From: Streptomyces rapamycinicus NRRL 5491
Lineage (GTDB): Bacteria; Actinomycetota; Actinomycetes; Streptomycetales; Streptomycetaceae
Assembly: GCF_024298965.1 (NCBI RefSeq)
Contig: NZ_CP085193.1
Location: 682,001 to 746,000 of the forward strand
DNA length: 64,000 bases
Direction: 5' to 3'
In this document: one piece after another, positions 8,795 through 16,123 of the stretch
Layout: each line of letters opens with the position of its first letter
Position numbering within the stretch: position 1 is the stretch's first letter
Translations under genes and position numbers: made by a program
The notes under the pieces: generated by a model
What the model was told of the DNA's origin: nothing
Database searches by the model: none
What the model saw: only the letters and a program-made list of their open reading frames with translations

Positions 8795-9976
8795 TCAGCC
8801 GTGGAGAGAGGAGGTGAGGGCCTTCAGGGGAACTCGACGATGTCTTCCGAGGAGTGCGGAGGTGAGGCGATAGGCGTCGACGAAGGCCCGGCCACCGGTG
8901 TTCCGCCGCAGAAACTCCGCCACGTCCGGTGCTTCGGGAGCGTCGTCCCTGGCGAGCAGTTTCCCGGCGCGGTCGATGAATTCGCCCAGCAGGTCCATGC
9001 GGAACGACTGACCGCTGCCCTTGCCGAGAGCCGCGATGAAGTACAGGCGCATCCCGAGGCGTACGGCGTCCGTGGATCCGCGGGTGCCGAACTCGTCCGC
9101 GAGCCCGGCGACCGTGTGCCGGTGGTCGACTCCATGACGGCTGGAGCGTACGACGCCGTCGAGCGGCACTCTGCTGAGACCGAGGCGATGGGTGTCGGCG
9201 CCGAGCGCGCCGAAGATCTTCTGCAGGAGGATGTAGTCCTCGGTCAGCTCGCGGTCGTGAACGAGAACGATCTCGTCGTACCGCTCCAGCATCGGCACCA
9301 GGTCACGCAGCGCGCAGCCCAGGTAGTTGGGGTGCCCGGTGGCCGAGGTGACGGCGCGCAGGGGCAGGCCCTGGGCGGTGGCATCGAGATAGACGGGGCC
9401 TCCGTCGCGGCGGGCGTCCAGGCACAGACCGCGCTTGGCGAGATACTCGACCACCTCCTCGAGCCCCGCCCTGGGCGGCATGGTCCGGGTGATGCCCGGG
9501 TCGTACAGCCCCAGCCAGTCATAGTGGCCGCGCCAGATCTCCAGCACGCGCCGGCTCACCGGATGCGTCCAGCCGGTCTCCTCGACGGCGCGGACGTACG
9601 GCTGGAGCGCCCCGTCCGGTGGCGGCGACGGCTGCGCCTGAAAGGCGGTGTAGAGACGGCCGACATCGTCCTCCGTGCACCGGGACGGGTCGATGTCCGG
9701 GCAGGCGCGGTCCAGGTACTCCCAGAAGCCCGCGGTCTGCCGGGTGATGTTGAAGGCGGTGTGGTTGTAGAGGTAGTCGGCATCGGTCAGCGATCGGGTG
9801 GCGCGGTACATGACGTCCACCCACAGCAGGCCCTTGAGGTGGCTGAGGCCCAGCGCCTTGGTGGGGGTCACGGTGACCGGGGCGATCAGCACCCTGGGGC
9901 GGCGCGGGGAACCGTCCACCGCCACCGGGCCCGTGCCGCCGTGCGGCCCGGCGGCGGGTCGTCGGGGCGCGGCCAT
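8795..9976 (-). CDS. stand-alone class I aminoacyl-tRNA-synthetase-like protein (ArgRS-like)
   Basis: This 393-residue protein has no obvious name, but its order of motifs resembles arginyl-tRNA synthetase. An N-terminal strand leads to LGLSHLKG at residues 42-49 where HIGH is expected, then YNHTAFNITRQTAGFWEYL (69-87), like the NHxGDWGxQFGxLixYL stretch of ArgRS. GHPNYLGCALRDL (214-226) leads to YDEIVLVHDRELTEDY and VVRSSRHG (275-282), in the places of the Tyr-Leu-Arg-Asp region and the signature loop. It is about 200 residues shorter than ArgRS and lacks the N-terminal tRNA-binding domain, and both signature motifs are altered. It may therefore form an aminoacyl adenylate or amide without tRNA, as MshC does; this is inference. 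The ATG lies 2 nt after the methyltransferase stop, so it is the last gene of the operon. Confidence 0.5.
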   Translation of the reverse strand: MAAPRRPAAGPHGGTGPVAVDGSPRRPRVLIAPVTVTPTKALGLSHLKGLLWVDVMYRATRSLTDADYLYNHTAFNITRQTAGFWEYLDRACPDIDPSRCTEDDVGRLYTAFQAQPSPPPDGALQPYVRAVEETGWTHPVSRRVLEIWRGHYDWLGLYDPGITRTMPPRAGLEEVVEYLAKRGLCLDARRDGGPVYLDATAQGLPLRAVTSATGHPNYLGCALRDLVPMLERYDEIVLVHDRELTEDYILLQKIFGALGADTHRLGLSRVPLDGVVRSSRHGVDHRHTVAGLADEFGTRGSTDAVRLGMRLYFIAALGKGSGQSFRMDLLGEFIDRAGKLLARDDAPEAPDVAEFLRRNTGGRAFVDAYRLTSALLGRHRRVPLKALTSSLHG

Positions 9977-9978
9977 GC

Positions 9979-10875
9979 TCACTTCCGCACGCCGTGGACG
10001 AGGAACACCCGCTCGACGTCCGGGACATGGCGCGGGTGGACGGGGTCGGGCCACCGTCCGTAGTGCGCGGATTCCTCGCCCGGCTGCACCGCTTCCGCCT
10101 CGATGCCGTACTCGGCGAAGAGCGCTTCCGGCTCGTCGTGCCCGGACAGCCAGGGGCAGCCCTGGCGCTCGAAGACCTCGAGCAGCGGCGCGACGGCGGG
10201 GGCGGTGAGGGTGGTGGCGCTGACCATGTCCGCGGCTATCCGGCTGCCGGGGGCGGCCAGGTCCGCGACACGGGAGAGAAGCCGCCGGGCCTCGGCGTCG
10301 GTGAGGTAGTACAGCAGTCCTTCGAGCAACCACAGGGAGGGCCGTTCCGGACGGTAGCCGGCCGTGACGAGGGCGTCCGTCCAGTCCGGGCCGAGCAGGT
10401 CGACGCCGATCGGACGTCTGGTGACCCGCTGGTGCACCGGCTCGTCGCCGAGGGCCGACTCCTTCGCCTCCAGGACGCCCGGACGGTCCAGTTCGAAGAG
10501 CTCGATCGCCCGGGGCCAGGGCAGCCGGTAGGCGCGGGTGTCCATGCCCGCGGCCACCATGACCACCTGGGGATATCCGCCGTCCTTCACCTGGGTGAGC
10601 AGATAGTCGTCGAAGTACCGGGTCCGGATCGCGTTGAAGTCGACGGTGCTCGGCACCTTCTGCCCGGGGACGTCTCGTCCGGGGGCGCCCTGTCCGGGAC
10701 CGGTGGGGCGGGGCCCGCTCGCATCGGCGACCTGGCCGAGCAGGTCGCCTCCGAGGGCGCCCACGAGCCGGGCGGCCAATGGGTCCTCGTAGAGGCGGTC
10801 CGGCCGCTCGGTCTCCTTGGCGCGCAGTGCCGCCGTCAGCAGGGACGTCCGGGCGATCGCGTCCAGTGGTGCCAT
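9979..10875 (-). CDS. LCM-type SAM-dependent methyltransferase
   Basis: The 298-residue protein belongs to the leucine-carboxyl-methyltransferase-like family (PF04072) common in actinobacterial gene clusters. It has the ARTSLLTA...RLYEDPLAARL opening and the SAM-binding motif VAAGMDTRAYRL near residue 108, with the acidic ELDRP and the LLEGLLYYL segment typical of this family. An AAGGAG lies 7 nt before the ATG at 10875. It lies between the GH3 and ArgRS-like genes with only 2 nt to the latter. Family members methylate hydroxyl or carboxyl groups of small metabolites; a phenolic or carboxylate O-methylation of the cluster product is plausible but not shown. Confidence 0.8.
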   Translation of the reverse strand: MAPLDAIARTSLLTAALRAKETERPDRLYEDPLAARLVGALGGDLLGQVADASGPRPTGPGQGAPGRDVPGQKVPSTVDFNAIRTRYFDDYLLTQVKDGGYPQVVMVAAGMDTRAYRLPWPRAIELFELDRPGVLEAKESALGDEPVHQRVTRRPIGVDLLGPDWTDALVTAGYRPERPSLWLLEGLLYYLTDAEARRLLSRVADLAAPGSRIAADMVSATTLTAPAVAPLLEVFERQGCPWLSGHDEPEALFAEYGIEAEAVQPGEESAHYGRWPDPVHPRHVPDVERVFLVHGVRK

Positions 10876-10934
10876 GTGCGTGCTCCTTGTACGAGGGATG
10901 AGGAGGAGGGCCGGGCAAGTGGCCGCGGGGCGCC

Positions 10935-12662
10935 TCAGCTGCCGAGCAGGCGCTGCCAGGCGGCGGCGTCGTGCTGGAAGACCCGGTCCTTGACCTGGGC
11001 CGGACGGGTTCCGGCGGCGACCCTGTGCTGCCAGTCGCGGGCGAAGGCGTCCGGCGCCACGCGGTGGATCTCGGGGGCGTCCAGCCGGCCCGTGCCACGC
11101 GCCGACCGGTAGCCGGGGGCGGCGGCGCTCAGCGCCGCGTCGACCGCACGTCCCAAGGCCGCGGTCTCCCGGTCCGACCAGGGAAGGAACGGCTCCAGCG
11201 CGAAGGCGTACCGCGGCCGCGCGACGCCCTGTGCCGGTCCCGCGCCCGCGGGATCCCCGCCGGTCCCGGCCGCCGGGGCGTCGGCCACCCGGCAGGTGGC
11301 GTTGCGCACCTCGAGCCCGGTGGCCGCGAGCGCCGAGCGCAGGGCGGTCACCACATGGGACTCGCGCAACCGCTCGCCGACGGCGTCCGAGAGGGTGCGC
11401 CGGCCGGCGTACTCGACCCGCGGGATGTCCCCGACGCGGTCGACCACCCGCACCACATCACCGAGCGCGTACCGGTACAGGCCGCCGACGTGGCTGATGA
11501 CGGCGTGGTACTCACGACCGGTCTCCAGCTCGTGGAACAGCTGGGTGGCGGAGTCGGGCCGGAGATCCTCGTCGGCGTCGACGAACTCCAGCAGCCCGCC
11601 GGTGATCGCCGGTGATCCGGCCGTCAGATGACGGTCGAGGGCGACTGCCACGAAGCCCTCCGACGCCGCCACCGGGGCGGGCAGCGCGGTGACCCGGGGC
11701 CCGAACGCCTCCCGCAGCCGCGGCAGATAGAGCGAGGCCAGGCCGGTGGTCCAGCAGAACAGCAGTTCCATCCGGGGCCAGACGTGTGTCGGCAGCAGCC
11801 CTCCCGCGCGCTCCGCCGACCTCTCCAGCAGGCGGGCGCGGCCGGGGTCGGGGGTGCCGCCGGGGTGCCCGTCGATCGTGCCGTCGTACAGATCCTTGAC
11901 CAACCGGGGCCACCACTGGACGAGTTGGTGCGGCACCGCGGCGACCATGGCCGGGTTGATACCGATGACGCACCGCACATCATGCTCGATCGCGGCACGC
12001 AGCCGCACATAGCCGCGCTGCAGGTGGTCCGCGGGGTCCACGAAGTCCGGCAGGGTGCTCCAGGGGGCCCGGCTGCCGGGCTCAGCCGCGAGGGGTTCGC
12101 CGAACGCCTGGCCGAAGTCGACCTGGCTGGCGCCCAGATGCGGCTGTCCGGAACGGGTGGTGCCGACGGCGGGGGCCGGGTCGTGTTTGAGGTTGAGCGT
12201 GGCGTCCGCCCGGTGGACGGCCTCGGGGAAGTGCTCGACGAAGTTGGCCCATGCCGCGTAGTAGAAGGGGAAGAAGGAGGTGCGCATGAACTGCCGGGTG
12301 ATCGGGATCTGTTTGCTGTCCCCGGTGCTGCCGCTGCTCTTGAAGAAGACCACGGCGGGATCCGCGCTGAGTACGTGTCGTCGCCCGGCGGCGGCCGACT
12401 CGATCCAGGGGGCGAGCGAGGCGTAGTCGGCGATGGGGACCGCCGCGCGGTACTCGTCCACGCCGCCGCAGCGGGAGAAGCCGTGTGCCTTCCCGAATTC
12501 GGTGTCCGCGTTCTCACGCAGCATGCCGCGCAGCGCGTCGTCCTGGGATTCCCGCGCGTCGTCCAGCGCCGCCCACAGCCGGTCGCGCTCGCCCAGCACC
12601 CTGCTCCGGTAGGCGGAGAACGTTCCGCCCGCCGCGCCGGCCGTCTCCGCCGCCTCAGCCAT
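10935..12662 (-). CDS. GH3-family acyl-adenylate amide synthetase
   Basis: The 575-residue protein matches GH3 enzymes, best known from plants as acyl-acid amido synthetases (jasmonate-Ile, auxin-Asp and, in PBS3, 4-substituted benzoate-Glu). The ATP P-loop SSGSTGDSK is at residues 109-117, the second motif is VAASEGFV, and the third is YRYALGDVVRV. The chemistry would be ATP-dependent activation of a carboxylate followed by amide formation with an amino acid. I use the ATG at 12662, which has GAGGAA 8 nt upstream; the start overlaps the kinase stop by 8 bp. Since benzoates are known GH3 substrates, the nearby aminohydroxybenzoate genes suggest the acyl donor. No adenylation or thiolation domain of an NRPS is seen nearby. 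Confidence 0.85.
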   Translation of the reverse strand: MAEAAETAGAAGGTFSAYRSRVLGERDRLWAALDDARESQDDALRGMLRENADTEFGKAHGFSRCGGVDEYRAAVPIADYASLAPWIESAAAGRRHVLSADPAVVFFKSSGSTGDSKQIPITRQFMRTSFFPFYYAAWANFVEHFPEAVHRADATLNLKHDPAPAVGTTRSGQPHLGASQVDFGQAFGEPLAAEPGSRAPWSTLPDFVDPADHLQRGYVRLRAAIEHDVRCVIGINPAMVAAVPHQLVQWWPRLVKDLYDGTIDGHPGGTPDPGRARLLERSAERAGGLLPTHVWPRMELLFCWTTGLASLYLPRLREAFGPRVTALPAPVAASEGFVAVALDRHLTAGSPAITGGLLEFVDADEDLRPDSATQLFHELETGREYHAVISHVGGLYRYALGDVVRVVDRVGDIPRVEYAGRRTLSDAVGERLRESHVVTALRSALAATGLEVRNATCRVADAPAAGTGGDPAGAGPAQGVARPRYAFALEPFLPWSDRETAALGRAVDAALSAAAPGYRSARGTGRLDAPEIHRVAPDAFARDWQHRVAAGTRPAQVKDRVFQHDAAAWQRLLGS

Positions 12663-13290
12663 GTGCACCGTTCCTCACAGCCCTCTCCACGAGATCCACG
12701 GCCCCCTCGACACCATCGGACTGGCCGAGGGTGATGACGTTCAGCCCGGCCAGCTCCTTCCTCATCACATCGCCCAGATCAGCCTGAAAGCGCGTGAACG
12801 ACTCCTCGGTGGGCTTCTCGCCGTAGTGCTCCATCGGATTCGCGTCCGCTCCCCAGCCGCTCCGCTCCCAGGCGACGGCGGGCTCCACATCGAGGTAGAC
12901 GACCTGGTCGGGCGGCGGGAAGGACCGCCACCAGGAGAACAGCGACGGGTTGTCGTAGCCGAGGAGGGAGCACTTGGCCAGGAGTTTGTAGTGGTAGGAG
13001 TCCACGATCACCGGCCGGTCCGGCGGGGCGTCCGCCACCCGGTCGCGCAGATGCACCGCCGCGATCTGCACCAGGGTGAGAAAGAGATCCGGGGAGTAGC
13101 GCCCCGCGGGCGCCCGCAGCGCCTCGGTGAGGAATTCGTCGCGCACCCTGCCGATGAGCGAGTACACCGGGTCCAGCAGCGCCTCGTCGTACGAGACGAC
13201 CGTCCAGGTCCCCCGCTCGGCGAGACGCTCCAGCACCGAGGACTTTCCGGAGTAGTCGGGCCCCAGCAGGACCGTTGATCGCGGCCTCAC
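12655..13290 (-). CDS. P-loop kinase, thymidylate-kinase-like fold
   Basis: This 211-residue protein opens with a Walker A loop (VLLGPDYSGKSSVLERL) and has an Asp-rich strand VIVDSYHYKLL and a VVYLDVEPAVAWER strand like that of dTMP kinases. The substrate-binding Arg positions of true thymidylate kinase are not obvious, so a different small-molecule or peptide substrate is likely. The GTG start overlaps the stop of the tiny upstream ORF and its stop overlaps the GH3 gene, so translation of the three is coupled. Its role in the pathway is unknown; it could phosphorylate an intermediate or act as an ATPase partner. Confidence 0.75.
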   Translation of the reverse strand: MRPRSTVLLGPDYSGKSSVLERLAERGTWTVVSYDEALLDPVYSLIGRVRDEFLTEALRAPAGRYSPDLFLTLVQIAAVHLRDRVADAPPDRPVIVDSYHYKLLAKCSLLGYDNPSLFSWWRSFPPPDQVVYLDVEPAVAWERSGWGADANPMEHYGEKPTEESFTRFQADLGDVMRKELAGLNVITLGQSDGVEGAVDLVERAVRNGAHG

Positions 13291-13373
13291 CCGGCGGGCC
13301 TCCCCTCGGCGGTGGTGCCGGGTTCCGGGCCCCCTTCGGGAGGCAGCGCGCGAGCCGTACGCGTTTCAGGCAT
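13287..13373 (-). CDS. small ORF, 28 aa, coupled to the kinase gene
   Basis: An ATG at 13373 preceded by GAAGGA with good spacing opens a 28-codon reading frame (MPETRTARALPPEGGPEP, then GTTAEGRPAG) whose TGA overlaps the kinase GTG. It is unlike any family I know. It could be a real small peptide, a precursor, or only a leader that couples ribosomes to the kinase gene. The DNA upstream is low in GC and carries the palindrome at 13426-13438, which supports a transcript start just before it. Confidence 0.35.
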   Translation of the reverse strand: MPETRTARALPPEGGPEPGTTAEGRPAG

Positions 13374-13425
13374 TAGTTTTTCCTTCGCTCGTTCACTTGG
13401 ATTTACCGAGTATCCGAGCGCGATG

Positions 13426-13438
13426 TATCGCCTCGATA
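13426..13438. promoter_or_regulatory. palindrome TATCG-CCT-CGATA, candidate operator
   Basis: A perfect 5-3-5 inverted repeat lies about 60 bp before the small ORF that opens the kinase-GH3-methyltransferase operon. The same arms occur before the next gene upstream (14364-14378), so the two units probably share a regulator. Which protein binds is unknown. Confidence 0.5.
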
Positions 13439-13491
13439 GCGCCATGTGCGGCGACACGTCACGGGGCGGGCGCACCGGTCGTGGGCGTACG

Positions 13492-14274
13492 TCAGGAAAC
13501 CCGGCCCCCGCCGCCGAGGGAGAGTCCCGCGCAGGCGCGCAGCCGGCCGGGGCCGGTGGCCTCCGGACCGTCGCCGGAGGTGTCCGCGTCCGCGTCGGGG
13601 ACGACCCGGAGCATGCCGAAGGGGCCGTCCGACGGGTCGAGTTGCGGTACGTGGTGGATCGTCAGTTGCGTGTGCTCGTCGATCAGCTTCGTGATGACGG
13701 CCTCGGCGAGGACATGGTGAACGTGGACGAGGTAGGCGGCCAGGGACACCCGCGTCGTGACGGCGTACAGCCGCGCCCGGCGGACCGGTGCGTGGGCGTC
13801 GCGTTCCGGGGAGGGGGCCGCCGCGGGCACCTCCAGCCGGGCGGGGAGGGCGGGCAGCTCCGCCGTGGGGAAGAGTCTGAGCAGCCGGCGAAGTGGCGAC
13901 CGCTCCCCCGAGTCATCGGGCGCCGTCCACGCCATGGAGCCGTCCCGGCTGATGTGGTGGAAGCCGAACCGGGTGGCGAGGTTCGCCGGGTTTCCGGTCA
14001 GGAACACGGTCCTGGTGTAGGCCCGGAGCCACTCCTCGCGCAGGGTGTCGGGAAGGCTCAGGGCGTAGCCCAGCACCGATTCCGCGTAGATCCGGGGTTC
14101 GAACCGGCGCAGTACGACGGTCACGGTCGTCGTCGCCGACGCGGCCTCCGCGGCGATCTCCGCCATCCGTTCCGCGGTGAGCGGCTGGGCGTCCAGCGCC
14201 TCCGTGTCACGTCCCGTGCGTGCGACGCGGATCCTGGAGGCGAGCTGGGTCTGGAGAAACTGTTGGGTAAACAT
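13492..14274 (-). CDS. uncharacterised 260-aa protein of the GH3 gene set
   Basis: I do not recognise this protein. It has no signal peptide and no clear transmembrane segment. The N-terminal half is mixed alpha/beta with a TVTVVLRRFEPRIYAESVLGY region. The centre is RLLRLFPTAELPALPARL, then VHVHHVLAEAVITKLIDEH. The last 50 residues are low-complexity, rich in Asp, Gly and Pro. The ATG at 14274 is used, with GAGAAG 6 nt upstream; a TTG two codons earlier is possible. It is separated from the small ORF by 118 bp but has the same palindrome in its promoter region, so it probably belongs to the same regulon. Confidence 0.7.
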   Translation of the reverse strand: MFTQQFLQTQLASRIRVARTGRDTEALDAQPLTAERMAEIAAEAASATTTVTVVLRRFEPRIYAESVLGYALSLPDTLREEWLRAYTRTVFLTGNPANLATRFGFHHISRDGSMAWTAPDDSGERSPLRRLLRLFPTAELPALPARLEVPAAAPSPERDAHAPVRRARLYAVTTRVSLAAYLVHVHHVLAEAVITKLIDEHTQLTIHHVPQLDPSDGPFGMLRVVPDADADTSGDGPEATGPGRLRACAGLSLGGGGRVS

Positions 14275-14363
14275 ACGCAACTTCTCTCTGGCGCGGGACC
14301 GTCGCGCGATGGCGCCATTCCTTTGACCATCCGGGGTGGGTCCACCGAGTGTTCAAAGGACCT

Positions 14364-14378
14364 CTATCGTCCCGATAG
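14364..14378. promoter_or_regulatory. palindrome CTATCG-TCC-CGATAG, candidate operator
   Basis: A 6-3-6 inverted repeat about 95 bp before the 260-aa gene. It shares the TATCG-N3-CGATA core with the site at 13426-13438. The gap (14275-14389) holds nothing else that I can recognise. Confidence 0.5.
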
Positions 14379-14389
14379 CGCGGACCGTG

Positions 14390-14974
14390 TCAGCTCCGCA
14401 CGACGCCGCGCAGGAGCAGGTCGATGAGCCGGGTGGCCAGGTCGCGCCGGTCCTCACCGGCGGCCATGAGGCTGATCCCGCCGAGGGCCATCAGCACGTC
14501 CTGGGCGTCTGCTTCCGGCCGCGCCGCCGGCCGGCCCTCCCCGGACGACAGCAGGTGGTCGATCGCCCCGGCGAGCAGAGCCCTGGTCTGCAGGCGCTCG
14601 CCGTCGTCGGTCAGCACCACTCTCAGCGCGTCGGCCATCCCGCCCTTGGCGGCCATGAAGTCGATGAAGCGCTCCATCCAGGTCCGCAGCGCGTCCACCG
14701 GTGGCAGTGTGGCGGCCAGGTGCGGCGCCGCCTCGCACAGGCGCCGCACTTCCTGCCGGTAGACCGCCTCGACCAGGAGTTCCTTGGACGGGAACCGGCG
14801 GTAGAGCGTGCCGACGCCGACACCGGCCTCGCGGGCGATGTCCTTGACCGAGGCCCCCGCGCCCTCACGGGCGAACACGGCCGCCGCCGTCTCCAGCAGC
14901 CGGTCCTCGTTGCGTTGCGCGTCGGCGCGCAGCGGCCTGCGGTGCCCCGCCGCGTTCCCCTCGGTGCCGGTCAA
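14390..14974 (-). CDS. TetR family repressor
   Basis: The 194-residue protein has a standard TetR helix-turn-helix near residues 25-70 (VKDIAREAGVGVGTLYRRF) and a divergent helical ligand domain. It is transcribed away from the SDR gene that starts at 15137, and the gap between them carries two copies of a GGAAC-N2-GTTCC palindrome. It therefore probably represses both its own gene and the dehydrogenase. The ligand is probably the SDR substrate or product. Confidence 0.88.
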   Translation of the reverse strand: MTGTEGNAAGHRRPLRADAQRNEDRLLETAAAVFAREGAGASVKDIAREAGVGVGTLYRRFPSKELLVEAVYRQEVRRLCEAAPHLAATLPPVDALRTWMERFIDFMAAKGGMADALRVVLTDDGERLQTRALLAGAIDHLLSSGEGRPAARPEADAQDVLMALGGISLMAAGEDRRDLATRLIDLLLRGVVRS

Positions 14975-15005
14975 TCCGGGTCCCCTCTCGCCATCACTTG
15001 CAACC

Positions 15006-15051
15006 GGAACCAGTTCCGCTTACCGTCGGGAAGTGAACCGGAACCCGTTCC
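15006..15051. promoter_or_regulatory. paired TetR operators GGAAC-N2-GTTCC
   Basis: GGAACCAGTTCC at 15006-15017 and GGAACCCGTTCC at 15040-15051 are near-identical palindromes whose centres are 34 bp apart, in the TetR-SDR divergent gap. The second extends to CCGGAACCCGTTCCGG (15038-15053). Two dimers on nearly the same DNA face would be typical of TetR autoregulation. Confidence 0.75.
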
Positions 15052-15136
15052 GGATACGAGCGTACGACGGCCCGCGGCCACCGCGCACCGGCCGCGCGCT
15101 CGCACCCCTCCTGCCACCACCTCCCTGGAGCGCGCC

Positions 15137-16087
15137 ATGACCGGCCACCTCATCACCACCCCCTTCGGAGCCCGGACGACCGCCGCCGAGGTCCTGGACG
15201 GCGTCGACCTCACCGGCGAGCGCGCCCTCGTCACCGGAGCGGCCTCCGGCATCGGACGCGAAACCGCACGCGTCCTGGCCGCCGCCGGTGCCGAGGTCAC
15301 CATCGGCGTCCGCGGCCCGGCGGCGGGTGGGCGGGCCGCCGAGGAGATCTCCCCGGCGAACGGCCCGGGAACGGTGCGCGCCGCCCCGCTCGACCTCGCC
15401 GACCAGGGCTCGGTGCGCGCCTTCGTGGACGCTTGGCGTGGGCCGTTGCACATCCTGGTCCTCAACGCCGGTGTGATGGCCTCGCCACTCCAGCGGACGA
15501 AGGAGGGCTGGGAGACGCAGTTCGCCACCAATCACCTCGGCCACTTCGCCCTCGCCACCGGTCTGCACGGCGCCCTGGCGGCGGCCCGTGGCGCACGTGT
15601 GGTCGCGGTCAGCTCGGTCGGCCACGTCAACGGCGATGTGCTCTTCGACGACATCAACTTCGAGCGGCACCCCTACGACCCATGGGCGGCCTACAGCCAG
15701 TCCAAGACCGCCAATGTGCTGTTCGCCGTCGAGGCGAGCCGCCGCTGGGCATCGGACCTGATCGCCGTCAACGCCCTCAACCCCGGCCGCATCACGAGCA
15801 CCCGGCTCGGCCGCCACATCGGGGACATCTCCCACAGCCCCGCCTCGTTCGACCCCTCCAGCACCGATGTGTCCTGGAAGAACATCGAGCAGGGGGCCGC
15901 GACCTCCGTACTGCTCGCCGCCTCCCCGCTGACCGAGGGCGTGACCGGCCGGTACTTCGAGGACTGTGCCGAGGCCGGACCCCATCAGCCCGGTGTCCGG
16001 CGCGGAGTGGCCGCCCACGCGCTGGACGCGCACCGCGCGGCCCGCCTGTGGCGGATCTCCCGCGACATGCTCGCAGCCACCGCCTGA
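15137..16087 (+). CDS. short-chain dehydrogenase/reductase (TetR-controlled)
   Basis: The 316-residue SDR has the cofactor motif TGAASGIG, the NAG motif, a catalytic Ser in AVSSVGH, and YSQSK as the Tyr-Lys pair. The length and order resemble retinol-dehydrogenase-like SDRs of actinobacteria. It is a paralogue of the SDR at 45339-46328; both share HILVxNAG, QFATNHLGHF and YxQSKTANVLFAVE. GGAG lies 6 nt before the ATG. Control by the divergent TetR suggests a detoxification or catabolic role; the substrate is unknown. Confidence 0.88.
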   Translation: MTGHLITTPFGARTTAAEVLDGVDLTGERALVTGAASGIGRETARVLAAAGAEVTIGVRGPAAGGRAAEEISPANGPGTVRAAPLDLADQGSVRAFVDAWRGPLHILVLNAGVMASPLQRTKEGWETQFATNHLGHFALATGLHGALAAARGARVVAVSSVGHVNGDVLFDDINFERHPYDPWAAYSQSKTANVLFAVEASRRWASDLIAVNALNPGRITSTRLGRHIGDISHSPASFDPSSTDVSWKNIEQGAATSVLLAASPLTEGVTGRYFEDCAEAGPHQPGVRRGVAAHALDAHRAARLWRISRDMLAATA

Positions 16088-16123
16088 CCACACCGTGCCC
16101 CATGGGGTCCGACGAGACGAGGA

